Assembly (NCBI GenBank): GCA_012965425.1
Contig: DTSI01000038.1
Coordinates: forward strand, 3,214-38,824
Length of the DNA: 35,611 nt
DNA from: Methylococcaceae bacterium
GTDB taxonomy: Bacteria > Pseudomonadota > Gammaproteobacteria > Methylococcales > Methylomonadaceae
Direction of reading: 5' to 3'
Part shown: positions 22,714 through 31,525 of the stretch, one piece after another
Position numbering within the stretch: the first letter of the stretch is position 1
Layout of the letters: each line of letters opens with the position of its first letter
Notes under the pieces: model-generated
Told to the model about the DNA's origin: nothing
The model's input: only the letters and a program-made list of their open reading frames with translations
Database searches by the model: none
Position numbers and translations under genes: made by a program

Positions 22714-23790
22714 ATGCTGAAAATATTACATGTAGTTCGACGCTACGGACCAGTCGGCGGAATGGAACGTTACGTTTGGGAATTAACGCACGCTCTAGCC
22801 GACTTAGACATTGAGATACATATTATTTGCGAAGAAACCTTCCGCGTAACTGCCCACAATAACATACACATACACACACTTGGAGCATTACCCCCCAGAC
22901 CTAGATGGCTATCTATGTTACGCTTTTCTCATCGCGTCACCAAATGGGTCAAAGACAACGCTAACAAAAATTTCATCATTCACTCTCACGAACGAACCAA
23001 TGTCCATCATATAACAACTTTCCATTCTGCTGTGTTTGCAAACATTCGCCAAAAGCCCTGGTGGAAAAGAATCTCAATTCGAATAGCTATATGGCTATAT
23101 CTGGAAAAGAGAGAACTATCTGGAAAACAAGTTCAAATTATACTGCCTAACTCAGACGCCATAAAAGAAGAACTAAGTAATGCATACCCAAAAACCCAAA
23201 AAGCTCTCCATAACCCTGCTTATCCTGGCTCTCATTCCACCCCCCAAAATACCAAAAAACACAACACATCAAGCGATACGAAAATAATAATTTTTATTGG
23301 TCAAGAATGGCAAAGGAAAGGACTAAAAAAAGCCACCCTAATTATCAAAGAACTCAGAAAAACAATTCCCAAACTAGAACTCTGGGTATTCGGACCCAGT
23401 CCTCAAGATATTGAACATCTGTTCCAAGACTGCATGAGCGGATACAAATTATTTGGCTGGACAGATGCCATGCCCTTCCTAGCTAAGGCGCATTTGTTAC
23501 TTCATCCTGCCACTTCAGAACCCTATGGCATGGCCATTGCCGAGGCTTCTGCATCAGGTGTTCCTGTTGTCATATCAGATCAATGTGGCATTTCATCTCA
23601 GGTCACCCATCAGTCAGGACGAGTTATCAATATTAATGCTGTAATTGGTGATTGGGTTAACGCTTGCTTAACAGAGCTAAATAGAACCACTCCTACAATA
23701 ACAATAAATCATAGCTGGCTGGAACTAGCTGAGCAACACCTCAAAATATACTCAAATGTAGCCATAAAGGATGACCATCAAAAAATTTAA
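22714..23790 (+). CDS. Family 4 glycosyltransferase (GT-B fold)
   Basis: This 358-residue cytosolic glycosyltransferase has the N-terminal acceptor-side motif GPVGGMERYVWELTHAL, a central linker rich in Asn/Lys/Thr (about residues 165-190) and a C-terminal donor domain. The donor domain shows IIFIGQEWQRKGL and the EX7E element in EPYGMAIAEASASG. It resembles WaaG-like and other LPS core transferases. Sugar and linkage cannot be read. It diverges from msbA across 89 bases and is followed after five bases by the O-antigen ligase-like gene. Confidence 0.9.
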   Translation: MLKILHVVRRYGPVGGMERYVWELTHALADLDIEIHIICEETFRVTAHNNIHIHTLGALPPRPRWLSMLRFSHRVTKWVKDNANKNFIIHSHERTNVHHITTFHSAVFANIRQKPWWKRISIRIAIWLYLEKRELSGKQVQIILPNSDAIKEELSNAYPKTQKALHNPAYPGSHSTPQNTKKHNTSSDTKIIIFIGQEWQRKGLKKATLIIKELRKTIPKLELWVFGPSPQDIEHLFQDCMSGYKLFGWTDAMPFLAKAHLLLHPATSEPYGMAIAEASASGVPVVISDQCGISSQVTHQSGRVININAVIGDWVNACLTELNRTTPTITINHSWLELAEQHLKIYSNVAIKDDHQKI

Positions 23791-23795
23791 AGAAA

Positions 23796-25025
23796 ATGTC
23801 TTTTAGGGCAGTGAAGGAATCACTGACGATAAGGTTAGAATTTTTAGGCGCATGGCTACTTATTTTAGGCTGTTTTGCAGTCCCTGTTTTAGGAACCGCC
23901 GCGACTAATATTTTTTTACTGTCAGCGCTGGGGGTTTGGTTGCTGGATGGGCAATTTAAAGTATTGCCATTGTTAGCAAGACAATATCCACTGATTCAAG
24001 TGAGTCTTGGCTTGTTTTTTTGGCTTGGGCTCTCGGCGCTTTGGTCCTCTAGTTTTACTGAGAATATTTTGTATTTGTCCAAATATCGGGAATTTTTCAT
24101 GATCCCCGCCTTTATGTGGGTATTGACTCAAAAGGAGTATCGAACACTTGCGCTTAAGGCACTTTTTTTAGGGATGTTGTTAACACTGGTGATTAGTTTT
24201 CTACAGTACTTTCATGTGGCTACCTTTCATGGTCGACAACACAATATTGGAAACCATATTTTCCATGGTATTTTGTTCGGCTTTTTTGGCTATTGGTGTC
24301 TGGATTTAGCGAGAAAGTACAGGGCTTATGCTTGGCTCTTTGTCTTATTATTTCTTGTCTCTAGCTTTGCACTACTTGAAATTCAGGCAAGCCGTACTGG
24401 CTATGTTTTATTTAGTTTATTAACAGGTTTGTTTTTGTTGCAGCACTTTGGCTGGAAGGTGTTAACCGTAGGTTTGATGATCATCGGAGGGATTTTTTAT
24501 TCTGTTTTGGAGCCTTCACAGATTTTAGATAGAGCGGATAACTTAAGTCTTCTAAAAGAGGCCGCAACACTTCAGTCTCTGGCGGCTCTTGATATACGAC
24601 TAGAATTTTACATTTTTACCTTAAAAATTATAGCCGAGCATTGGTTTTTAGGCGTGGGCTTAGGTGATTTTGACTTAGCCTACCTGACTATTTGGGATGC
24701 GGGGCATTTATATTCTTTTACCACTAACCCCCATAATGAATACTTAATGATCTGGTCGCAATCAGGGCTAGTGGGTATTGGTTTGTTTATAGTATTTCAT
24801 TGGACTTTCTTTAAAATGGCTCGACATCTTTCCAAAGATGATGTGCCCTTGGCCATGGCTACGTTAATAACGCTTATTGTTTCGTGTTCTTTTAACTCTT
24901 CTTTTTTAGATATGAACGACGGCGCCTTGTTACTTATTTTAAGCTCTCTTTTTTTGGCTCCTGGCGTTAAACACATCGATTTAGTCAACTATTCGGCAAA
25001 AAAAACCGATACTCATAGCAATTAA
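23796..25025 (+). CDS. O-antigen ligase / Wzy_C family membrane protein
   Basis: This 409-residue polytopic protein has about ten or more membrane segments. A periplasmic loop holds QASRTGYV and, further on, NPHNEYLMIWSQSGLVG, the conserved region of the Wzy_C family, which includes O-antigen ligase WaaL and some polymerases. Its likely role is joining undecaprenyl-linked polysaccharide to lipid A-core, or polymerising it, on the periplasmic side. Base composition is odd: the coding strand is rich in G and T, whereas the window's + strand is otherwise C-rich. It ends directly against a decayed IS256-type transposase. Ligase versus polymerase is undecided. Confidence 0.85.
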   Translation: MSFRAVKESLTIRLEFLGAWLLILGCFAVPVLGTAATNIFLLSALGVWLLDGQFKVLPLLARQYPLIQVSLGLFFWLGLSALWSSSFTENILYLSKYREFFMIPAFMWVLTQKEYRTLALKALFLGMLLTLVISFLQYFHVATFHGRQHNIGNHIFHGILFGFFGYWCLDLARKYRAYAWLFVLLFLVSSFALLEIQASRTGYVLFSLLTGLFLLQHFGWKVLTVGLMIIGGIFYSVLEPSQILDRADNLSLLKEAATLQSLAALDIRLEFYIFTLKIIAEHWFLGVGLGDFDLAYLTIWDAGHLYSFTTNPHNEYLMIWSQSGLVGIGLFIVFHWTFFKMARHLSKDDVPLAMATLITLIVSCSFNSSFLDMNDGALLLILSSLFLAPGVKHIDLVNYSAKKTDTHSN

Positions 25026-25310
25026 GCCTCGTGTTAAATCACTCAGCAGCCCTAGCCAAAAGTTGGCGCCCTCACGCTCAGATAGATACAGACCTGATAC
25101 TTCTTTTTGCCTTCAATGTTAAGGCCAAGAACCGTGTAAACGGCACGACTTTAGTAATGTCTCTGGTAAGCACTTTGTAGTGAATAGCATCCCCCCATAC
25201 AAAGAGGTAACGTGAATCCAGCGGTCATGGCTGTCAGGCTTTAACGGGATTAATGCTTTTATCGTTAATCGCACTGATCGCTGCGGTAGAAACTAAGATC
25301 CACATGGGTA
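25026..25310 (-). pseudogene. Decayed IS256-family transposase fragment
   Basis: Read on the - strand, the sequence keeps pieces of an IS256 (mutator-type DDE) transposase in order: STAAISAINDKSINPVKA, a stop, PLDSRYLFVWGDAIHYKVLT (DAIHYKV at 25171-25191), then in another frame VLGLNIEGKKK, then in a third frame LYLSEREGANFWLGLLSDLT (about 25027-25085). At least two nonsense codons and two frameshifts break it, so it is inactive. Homology stops at the ligase stop codon on one side and fades near 25310 on the other. Terminal inverted repeats were not found. The assignment rests on recall of IS256 transposase motifs, not an alignment. Confidence 0.8.
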
Positions 25311-25600
25311 TGACCAAAAAATCATGCCTCCATCACGTTGGTTCAATAACTCAATCTGCCATGAAAAAAGAACGAGGCATTGCCAACAACAAAGATCTAG
25401 ACCATCCGGGCATTACTGTGAATTACAAGTAGGGCTGATTACAAAGAAAACTAACAAAATTAAGAAAAAAACACCAACAGTCACAATGGCGTAAACACCA
25501 ACTAAATCAATTCGGCATGTCTATACATGGGGAACGAACTAACAATTCATTTGTTTGGAAAAAATACATAACATACGCAACTATAAAAATAAAAATGCAT
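25311..25600. other. Unassigned intergenic sequence beside the IS remnant
   Basis: About 290 bases with no gene I can support. It may hold further transposase debris, but no motif is clear. Just inside the 3' end of the next gene (about 25595-25616) the sequence is rich in TGCAATTGCA-type palindromic repeats. Confidence 0.5.
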
Positions 25601-26350
25601 TCATTGCAATTGCATTAATTTAACATATTTATAATAAGTCACCTCTGCACTGGAAATAGCTAACATCAACCCTTGTTTACCATCTAAAAAAGCTGCCCTT
25701 AAAATATAGGTCCGAAAAAACATCCACAACCCTTTAAGAATTGCCTTCTTTAAGGTACTTGTTTCACCTAAATCATGTAATTTTTTAGCTCCTAGTGTTG
25801 AGTAATTATTAACCTTGGTTAGCACCTCATCGGAGTTAATAAAGGCCTCATGTAACAATGTGTGTTTTAATTGCGCAATCCGTCCATTAACAATAACCCG
25901 TTCATGAACTAGATCAGGGCTAAATGTACCTGACTCGCGTTTAAAAAGGCGCAATACATAATCAGGCCACCACCCTGCATGCTTGATATTACGACCACAA
26001 TAACTAGAAAGCCGGGGGATTTCAAAACCATCAGATTGACTCTTCTTAATAACTTGTTGTATCTCCGACTTTAAATCGGCTGTCACTTGCTCATCAGCAT
26101 CTATGGATAGCACCCAGTAACCTGTTGCTTTATCTAGAGCACGTTGCTTTTGCACACCAAATCCCTGCCAGTCGGTACTATAAACGCGCTTGGTATATCG
26201 CTCACAAATTTCAATCGTGTTATCGGTGCTTCCTGAATCCAATACAATAATTTCGTCCGCCCATACAACCGACTCAAGGCAACGAGCTATATGCAATGAC
26301 TCATTTTTAACGATGATAATGACACTAAGTTTTATATTAGATTTGTCCAT
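25601..26350 (-). CDS. Family 2 glycosyltransferase, WaaE/KdtX-like
   Basis: This 249-residue cytosolic GT-A transferase starts KLSVIIIVKNESLHIARCLE and carries IIVLDSGSTDNTIEI. The DxD-type motif is in LSIDADEQV, followed by HAGWWPDYVLRLFKR and DLVHERV. This is the pattern of the WaaE/KdtX group that adds glucose or another hexose to the LPS inner core. I chose the ATG at 26348-26350; a GTG two codons upstream is possible. It is on the - strand with FkbM and another glycosyltransferase upstream, probably one transcription unit. Confidence 0.88.
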   Translation of the reverse strand: MDKSNIKLSVIIIVKNESLHIARCLESVVWADEIIVLDSGSTDNTIEICERYTKRVYSTDWQGFGVQKQRALDKATGYWVLSIDADEQVTADLKSEIQQVIKKSQSDGFEIPRLSSYCGRNIKHAGWWPDYVLRLFKRESGTFSPDLVHERVIVNGRIAQLKHTLLHEAFINSDEVLTKVNNYSTLGAKKLHDLGETSTLKKAILKGLWMFFRTYILRAAFLDGKQGLMLAISSAEVTYYKYVKLMQLQ

Positions 26351-26417
26351 AAACACTATGATAAGGGGAGTTTGAGATAGATTTAAAACGCTATAAAAAA
26401 GGGGACCGATTTGTTTT

Positions 26418-27164
26418 TTATCGCCAACCCCAAATAATATCGCCCTCTACTTTTGTGCAAAATCCCCGCTCCTGTAAAAATTGTGCAAGTGATCTTGTAT
26501 TTTCATTTTCATTTTCACCCTTATGTGTTTCAAGACAAATTGCAGAGATACGTTTAAATTGGTTACTTGGACACTGGTATAAAATCTTATACTCAGAACC
26601 TTCACAATCAAGTTTTAAAAGATCTATTTTATCAAGCTTGTTTTCTTCAATAATGGAGGCAAGTGTGATTGCAGACACTTCAGCAGTATCACTCTGGCCC
26701 GAATTGTTGAATATGGTTGCCGAAGTTGTAAATGAATCATCTGCATTGTAAGCCAGAATAATCGTCTCATTTGTATTACTAACCGCTTTATTAAAAATAT
26801 TAAAGTCTAGACTTGGGTTTTCATTTTTGTACTTGTTAAGCAATTTAAAGTTACCTGGCATCGGCTCAAAAGAAAATACTTTTGCCTGAGGGAATTTATT
26901 TAAAATGAACAGCGAAAAGTATCCAACATTAGCTCCAATATCGATCACAACAGGTGCATTATTTATGGTGTTTTCAGGAAATCCATTAGTATAAACTTCA
27001 TCAAAAAAACACTCTTTATAGGTGTGCAGCATCCGTGACGGTACAGAAATGTCTATACCATTTCTAGTTTTAAAACAAAACCCTTTATTATTCTTATTAA
27101 AATATTTGGCGATATAATAATTAATCCAGTTTCTATGGCTTTTTATATTTTTAAGTAGTCTCAT
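26418..27164 (-). CDS. FkbM family methyltransferase
   Basis: This 248-residue SAM-dependent methyltransferase has the glycine-rich motif I PVVIDIGANVGYFSLFIL at about residues 72-90, the acidic SFEPMPGNFKLL and the late KIDLLKLDCEGSEYKIL that defines FkbM. Such enzymes O-methylate sugars in polysaccharides and other glycans. The gene is AT-rich compared with the housekeeping genes, as are many O-antigen genes. It lies between two family 2 glycosyltransferases on the same strand, so it likely methylates a residue in the same glycan. The target is inferred. Confidence 0.9.
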   Translation of the reverse strand: MRLLKNIKSHRNWINYYIAKYFNKNNKGFCFKTRNGIDISVPSRMLHTYKECFFDEVYTNGFPENTINNAPVVIDIGANVGYFSLFILNKFPQAKVFSFEPMPGNFKLLNKYKNENPSLDFNIFNKAVSNTNETIILAYNADDSFTTSATIFNNSGQSDTAEVSAITLASIIEENKLDKIDLLKLDCEGSEYKILYQCPSNQFKRISAICLETHKGENENENTRSLAQFLQERGFCTKVEGDIIWGWR

Positions 27165-27191
27165 AATTTGTTTTTGTATTGAAAAATTAAG

Positions 27192-28073
27192 CTATTTTTT
27201 CATGGAATTAATAATATACTTGGCTTTATTGATAAATTTATTGAAATTATTTATAACACAATCTTCGAGCGTACCATTAAAATCCGCCCCTCTCTTTAAA
27301 TAATTCTGTGTAAATGTTTTTGAAGTTAACCCCCATTTCATAAGGAATGTGCGTCGTCCATTATTATGTCTAGTTCTTGTTGTTGATTTAGACACAAAAT
27401 GATACGCGCGACTCTCACCTAACCCCTTAAAATAACGAACCCCGGAATCCCATAATTTTTTTGAAAAATCTGGGTCCGAATACATACCAGGAAAATACTC
27501 CACGCTATATCCACCGACTAAGTCCCAATTATCAATGTGAATAATATTAATAGGCCATGTAGCACCAGACCAGTCTTTTTTTGAAAAACTTTTATATGTT
27601 TTTAATAAATTCTGCTCTTGAAATTCGCTTATCTCTTTGCCAAAATTACTCACGATCGTACAATTATTAGTGTGCACAGGTTCTATCAAGGTACAAGAAA
27701 GGAAAAAACTGTTTGAACCAATTTTTTGTATTTCTTGGTCAAACACTAGATCCCACTCCGGGCAAACATACATATCATCATTAATATAAACCAAGTAATC
27801 CGTTATCACCAAAGAACGAGCAATGTTCATAGCATAACAAACACCAATATTCTCCTCTGAATATGTATAATCAATATCGCCTTGTTGCTTTACCCACTCG
27901 TAGGTTCCATCACTTCCCTCATTTATGTGCAAAATAATCTGATGCCGAAAAGTAGAGTTCTCTTGGATACTTCTAATAACCAACTGCAAATGATGCAAAT
28001 TATTCCATGTTGGGATAACAACCGAATACTTAAAATCATCACCGCCAGTCCTCTGAAATTTCTTTATTTCCAT
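27192..28073 (-). CDS. Family 2 glycosyltransferase
   Basis: This 293-residue cytosolic transferase has a GT-A core: KYSVVIPTWNNLHHLQLVIR, ILHINEGSDGTYEWV and the metal-binding YLVYINDDMYVCPEWD. The C-terminal half carries FPGMYSDPDFSKKLW and HFVSKSTTRTRH. The coding sequence is AT-rich, suggesting acquired DNA. It is the first gene of the leftward three-gene unit (GT2, fkbM, WaaE-like) and diverges from rmlB over 74 bases. Substrate unknown; rhamnose is a candidate given the neighbouring rml genes. Confidence 0.88.
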   Translation of the reverse strand: MEIKKFQRTGGDDFKYSVVIPTWNNLHHLQLVIRSIQENSTFRHQIILHINEGSDGTYEWVKQQGDIDYTYSEENIGVCYAMNIARSLVITDYLVYINDDMYVCPEWDLVFDQEIQKIGSNSFFLSCTLIEPVHTNNCTIVSNFGKEISEFQEQNLLKTYKSFSKKDWSGATWPINIIHIDNWDLVGGYSVEYFPGMYSDPDFSKKLWDSGVRYFKGLGESRAYHFVSKSTTRTRHNNGRRTFLMKWGLTSKTFTQNYLKRGADFNGTLEDCVINNFNKFINKAKYIINSMKK

Positions 28074-28105
28074 AACCCATTATCCAACTAAATTTTAAAA
28101 TGAAC

Positions 28106-28111
28106 TATAAT
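28106..28111 (+). promoter_or_regulatory. Possible -10 element for rmlBACD
   Basis: A perfect TATAAT lies 36 bases before the rmlB start. No good -35 is visible 17 bases upstream, and AT-rich DNA makes chance matches common. Confidence 0.3.
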
Positions 28112-28147
28112 ATCACTACAAATACATAATTAATCTACTCCATTCTT

Positions 28148-29215
28148 ATGAAAATACTTATTACCGGTGGCGCTGGTTTTATTGGGTCCGCACTAATTCG
28201 CTACCTGATCAGTCACACTGATCATTATGTCGTTAATGTTGACAAGCTCACCTATGCAGGCAACCTTGATTCTCTTGCTGATATTGGAAACAACGCACGA
28301 TATTCTTTTGAACCGGTAGATATTTGTAACCGAAATGGAATCGACCGGTTGTTAGCTGGCTACCAACCCGATGCCATTATGCACTTGGCTGCTGAATCTC
28401 ACGTTGACCGATCAATAGATGGACCGGCTGAATTTATAGAAACCAACATCATTGGCACCTATACGTTACTGGAAGCGGCACGAAGCTACTGGTCATCACT
28501 GCCTTCCGACAAAAAAAATACCTTTCGTTTTCACCATATTTCTACGGACGAAGTCTATGGCGACCTTAAAAGTCCAAAGGATTTTTTTACTGAAACTACC
28601 CCCTACGCCCCCAGCTCCCCCTATTCAGCCAGTAAGGCCAGCTCCGACCACCTTGTTCGTGCGTGGATGCGTACCTTTGGCTTACCCGTTTTAATTACCA
28701 ATTGCTCTAATAATTACGGCCCCTATCATTTTCCTGAAAAACTTATTCCACTGATGATCCTGAATGCACTGGAAGGAAAACCCTTGCCTATTTATGGCAA
28801 TGGCCAGCAAATCCGCGACTGGTTATTTGTTGACGACCATGCCCGCGCGCTTTACTTGGTCGTCACCCAAGGAACCACCGGAGAAACCTATAACATCGGC
28901 GGCCACAATGAAATGGCCAATCTTGATGTTGTTAACACGCTCTGTCAATTACTCGAAAAAATGGCGCCGAACAAACCTAAAGGCATTCAAAACTATACGG
29001 ACTTAGTTACTTTTGTCAAAGACCGCCCAGGACACGACCTTCGCTATGCCATTGATGCCAGTAAAATTCAACAAGAATTGGGCTGGACTCCAGTTGAATC
29101 ATTTGAGACCGGTCTTAAAAAAACGGTGCAATGGTATCTTGAGAATCAAGCGTGGTGCAAACGCGTTCAAGATGGTAGTTACCAACGTCAACGATTAGGA
29201 GACAATAAATCATGA
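28148..29215 (+). CDS. rmlB: dTDP-glucose 4,6-dehydratase
   Basis: This 355-residue NAD-dependent short-chain dehydrogenase-type enzyme converts dTDP-glucose to dTDP-4-keto-6-deoxyglucose. The nucleotide loop GGAGFIGS is at residues 7-14, with [22 protein letters not shown], the catalytic STDEVYGDL, and [14 protein letters not shown] with its Tyr and Lys. [17 protein letters not shown] is strongly conserved. The stop overlaps the rmlA start (ATGA), so the cassette is translationally coupled. Product and neighbours define the dTDP-L-rhamnose pathway. Confidence 0.97.
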   Translation: MKILITGGAGFIGSALIRYLISHTDHYVVNVDKLTYAGNLDSLADIGNNARYSFEPVDICNRNGIDRLLAGYQPDAIMHLAAESHVDRSIDGPAEFIETNIIGTYTLLEAARSYWSSLPSDKKNTFRFHHISTDEVYGDLKSPKDFFTETTPYAPSSPYSASKASSDHLVRAWMRTFGLPVLITNCSNNYGPYHFPEKLIPLMILNALEGKPLPIYGNGQQIRDWLFVDDHARALYLVVTQGTTGETYNIGGHNEMANLDVVNTLCQLLEKMAPNKPKGIQNYTDLVTFVKDRPGHDLRYAIDASKIQQELGWTPVESFETGLKKTVQWYLENQAWCKRVQDGSYQRQRLGDNKS

Positions 29216-30081
29216 AAGGGATTATTCTAGCCGGCGGAAGCGGAACCCGTTTACACCCAATCACACGTGGTGTGTCAAAACAAATGCTACCCATCTACGA
29301 TAAACCGATGATCTACTATCCCTTATCGGTTTTAATGTTGGCTGGTATTCGAGATATTCTGATTATTTCAACCCCCGAAGACCTCCCTAATTTCCAAAAG
29401 CTATTAGGCTCAGGCGAACAATTGGGTATCTCCTTAAGCTACGCTGAACAACCGTCCCCTGACGGCCTCGCTCAAGCCTTTCTGATTGGTGAGAATTTTA
29501 TTGGTACGGATTCCGTTAGCCTGGTATTGGGTGACAATATTTTTTACGGTCAACACTTTAATGAACACTTATTAGAAGCTGCTAGTATCCAGTTGGGTGC
29601 AACCGTGTTTGGCTACCATGTCAGCAACCCTTCTGATTTCGGCGTGGTAGAATTTGATCAAACCGGTAAGGCCATTAGCCTTGAGGAAAAGCCCACTCAG
29701 CCAAAATCTAACTTTGCTGTCACCGGACTTTATTTTTATGACAATCAGGTGATTGATATCGCTAAATCTATTAAGCCATCCCCACGCGGCGAACTAGAAA
29801 TTACCGACGTTAACCGTTACTACTTAGAACAAAACACTCTCAGCGTCCAAGTATTAGGCCGTGGTTTTGCCTGGCTTGATACCGGTACTCACGACTCTTT
29901 ATTAGCGGCCAGCCAATTTATTCAAACCATTGAACACCGACAAGGCCTTAAAGTGGCCTGCTTAGAAGAAATAGCCTACAGAAACCAATGGATTGATGCA
30001 CAAATGCTCAATACCCAAGCGCAACACTTGCGTAAAACAGGATATGGAAAATACCTACTCAAAGTCCTTGAAGGTTACTAG
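29212..30081 (+). CDS. rmlA: Glucose-1-phosphate thymidylyltransferase
   Basis: This 289-residue nucleotidyltransferase activates glucose-1-phosphate with dTTP, the first step of dTDP-rhamnose synthesis. It starts [20 protein letters not shown] with the pyrophosphorylase signature, then [47 protein letters not shown] and [14 protein letters not shown]. Length matches RmlA from enterobacteria. It follows rmlB by overlap and precedes rmlC by four bases. Confidence 0.98.
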   Translation: MKGIILAGGSGTRLHPITRGVSKQMLPIYDKPMIYYPLSVLMLAGIRDILIISTPEDLPNFQKLLGSGEQLGISLSYAEQPSPDGLAQAFLIGENFIGTDSVSLVLGDNIFYGQHFNEHLLEAASIQLGATVFGYHVSNPSDFGVVEFDQTGKAISLEEKPTQPKSNFAVTGLYFYDNQVIDIAKSIKPSPRGELEITDVNRYYLEQNTLSVQVLGRGFAWLDTGTHDSLLAASQFIQTIEHRQGLKVACLEEIAYRNQWIDAQMLNTQAQHLRKTGYGKYLLKVLEGY

Positions 30082-30085
30082 CCTT

Positions 30086-30619
30086 ATGAAAATAATTCCA
30101 ACGGCTATTGCTGATGTTTTTATTATTGAACCCAAGGTCTTTGGCGATGAACGTGGTTTTTTCCTTGAAACCTTTCAAGCTAAACGTTACCAAGAAGAAG
30201 CCGGCATTACGCTTCCTTTTGTACAGGACAATACCTCACGTTCCAGTTATGGTGTACTGCGCGGCCTACACTTTCAAAGAACTAAACCCCAAGGAAAATT
30301 GGTACGCGTTACACAAGGTGAAGTTTTTGATGTTGCTGTTGATATTCGCCAACTCTCTCCCACCTATGGACAATGGGTCGGCGCTCACCTTTCCGGTGAC
30401 AATAAACATCAGCTATGGATACCACCCGGACTTGCCCACGGTTTTTTAGTCCTCAGTGATACGGCTGATTTTGAATATAAATGCACTGATTATTACGACC
30501 CTTCAGATGAAGGTTGTCTACTCTGGAATGATCCTGATATTGCTATTCAATGGCCCACCAATGCACCCATCCTATCAGAAAAAGACCTCCTTGGAAAACA
30601 CCTGTCAGAGCTTACATAA
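30086..30619 (+). CDS. rmlC: dTDP-4-dehydrorhamnose 3,5-epimerase
   Basis: This 177-residue cupin-fold epimerase has the N-terminal VFIIEPKVFGDERGFFLETF, the substrate loop QDNTSRSSYGVLRGLHFQ (His as catalytic base) and LWIPPGLAHGFLVLSD. The ATG at 30086 begins at the family's usual position; a longer frame into rmlA is not supported. Its stop codon overlaps the rmlD start (TAATG). Confidence 0.96.
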   Translation: MKIIPTAIADVFIIEPKVFGDERGFFLETFQAKRYQEEAGITLPFVQDNTSRSSYGVLRGLHFQRTKPQGKLVRVTQGEVFDVAVDIRQLSPTYGQWVGAHLSGDNKHQLWIPPGLAHGFLVLSDTADFEYKCTDYYDPSDEGCLLWNDPDIAIQWPTNAPILSEKDLLGKHLSELT

Positions 30620-31509
30620 TGCGGATTCTGATTACCGGTGCTAACGGCCAAGTCGGCTGGGCGCTCAAGCAACTAGCGAGACAGTTCCCACAACATACGC
30701 TCATTGCCCTAGAACGCCATAACTTAGATATTACTTGCAAGGATGCAGTTAACCAAACCATCGCCAAAGAAAATGCTGATATTGTCATCAATGCAGCGGC
30801 TTATACCGCAGTCGACAAGGCAGAGGAAGATGCAGAATCAGCTTGCAACATAAATCGTGATGGCGTTGATAATCTAGCTTCTTCCTGCCTAAACGCCGAT
30901 ATCCCATTACTGCATATCTCCACGGATTATGTTTTTAATGGTAAAAAAAACAGTCCTTATACAGAAACCGACTCACCCAATCCCCTAGGTATTTATGGAC
31001 ACAGTAAGTTAGCCGGCGAACAAGCTATTGCCGAGCAACTAAACCGCTTTATAATTCTCAGAACCAGCTGGGTTTTTGGACTCCATGGTCAAAATTTTGT
31101 TAAAACCATACTAAGACTCTGCCAAGACCGAAGTGAACTCAGTATTATTGCCGACCAATTTGGGGCGCCGACTTCGGCCTCAAGTATTGCGCACTGTCTT
31201 CTACAGATTTGCGACCAATACGATAATGACATTGCAATTCCCTGGGGACTGTATCATTTTTCTAACACACCGGATACCAACTGGCACGGCTTTACCTGTA
31301 AGATAATCGACTTAGCACAAAAATATAACTTAATTGATCACGAGATAAACGTTAATAAGATTACCACCGAACAATACCCACTCCCTTGTGCTCGGCCTCA
31401 AAATTCTTGCCTAAATAAAAATAGAATTACTAAAAAGTTATCGATCACCCTAACCCCTTGGGAAGAAGAGCTTGAGACGCTGCTAATGACATTATCGCAG
31501 CAAGTATAA
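30619..31509 (+). CDS. rmlD: dTDP-4-dehydrorhamnose reductase
   Basis: This 296-residue NAD(P)H-dependent enzyme completes dTDP-L-rhamnose. It opens MRILITGANGQVGWALKQLA, and continues with INAAAYTAVDKAEEDAE, STDYVFNGKKNSPYTETD, YGHSKLAGEQA with the catalytic Tyr/Lys, and LRTSWVFG. The start is the ATG overlapping the rmlC stop. It is the last gene of rmlBACD, and the next gene converges on it after 16 bases with no obvious hairpin between. Confidence 0.97.
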   Translation: MRILITGANGQVGWALKQLARQFPQHTLIALERHNLDITCKDAVNQTIAKENADIVINAAAYTAVDKAEEDAESACNINRDGVDNLASSCLNADIPLLHISTDYVFNGKKNSPYTETDSPNPLGIYGHSKLAGEQAIAEQLNRFIILRTSWVFGLHGQNFVKTILRLCQDRSELSIIADQFGAPTSASSIAHCLLQICDQYDNDIAIPWGLYHFSNTPDTNWHGFTCKIIDLAQKYNLIDHEINVNKITTEQYPLPCARPQNSCLNKNRITKKLSITLTPWEEELETLLMTLSQQV

Positions 31510-31525
31510 CCCTTTAAAGTTTGTG

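Noticed and set aside
25026-25600. Intact insertion sequence
   Set aside because: Only a fragment with stops and frameshifts is present, and I found no terminal inverted repeats or target duplication.
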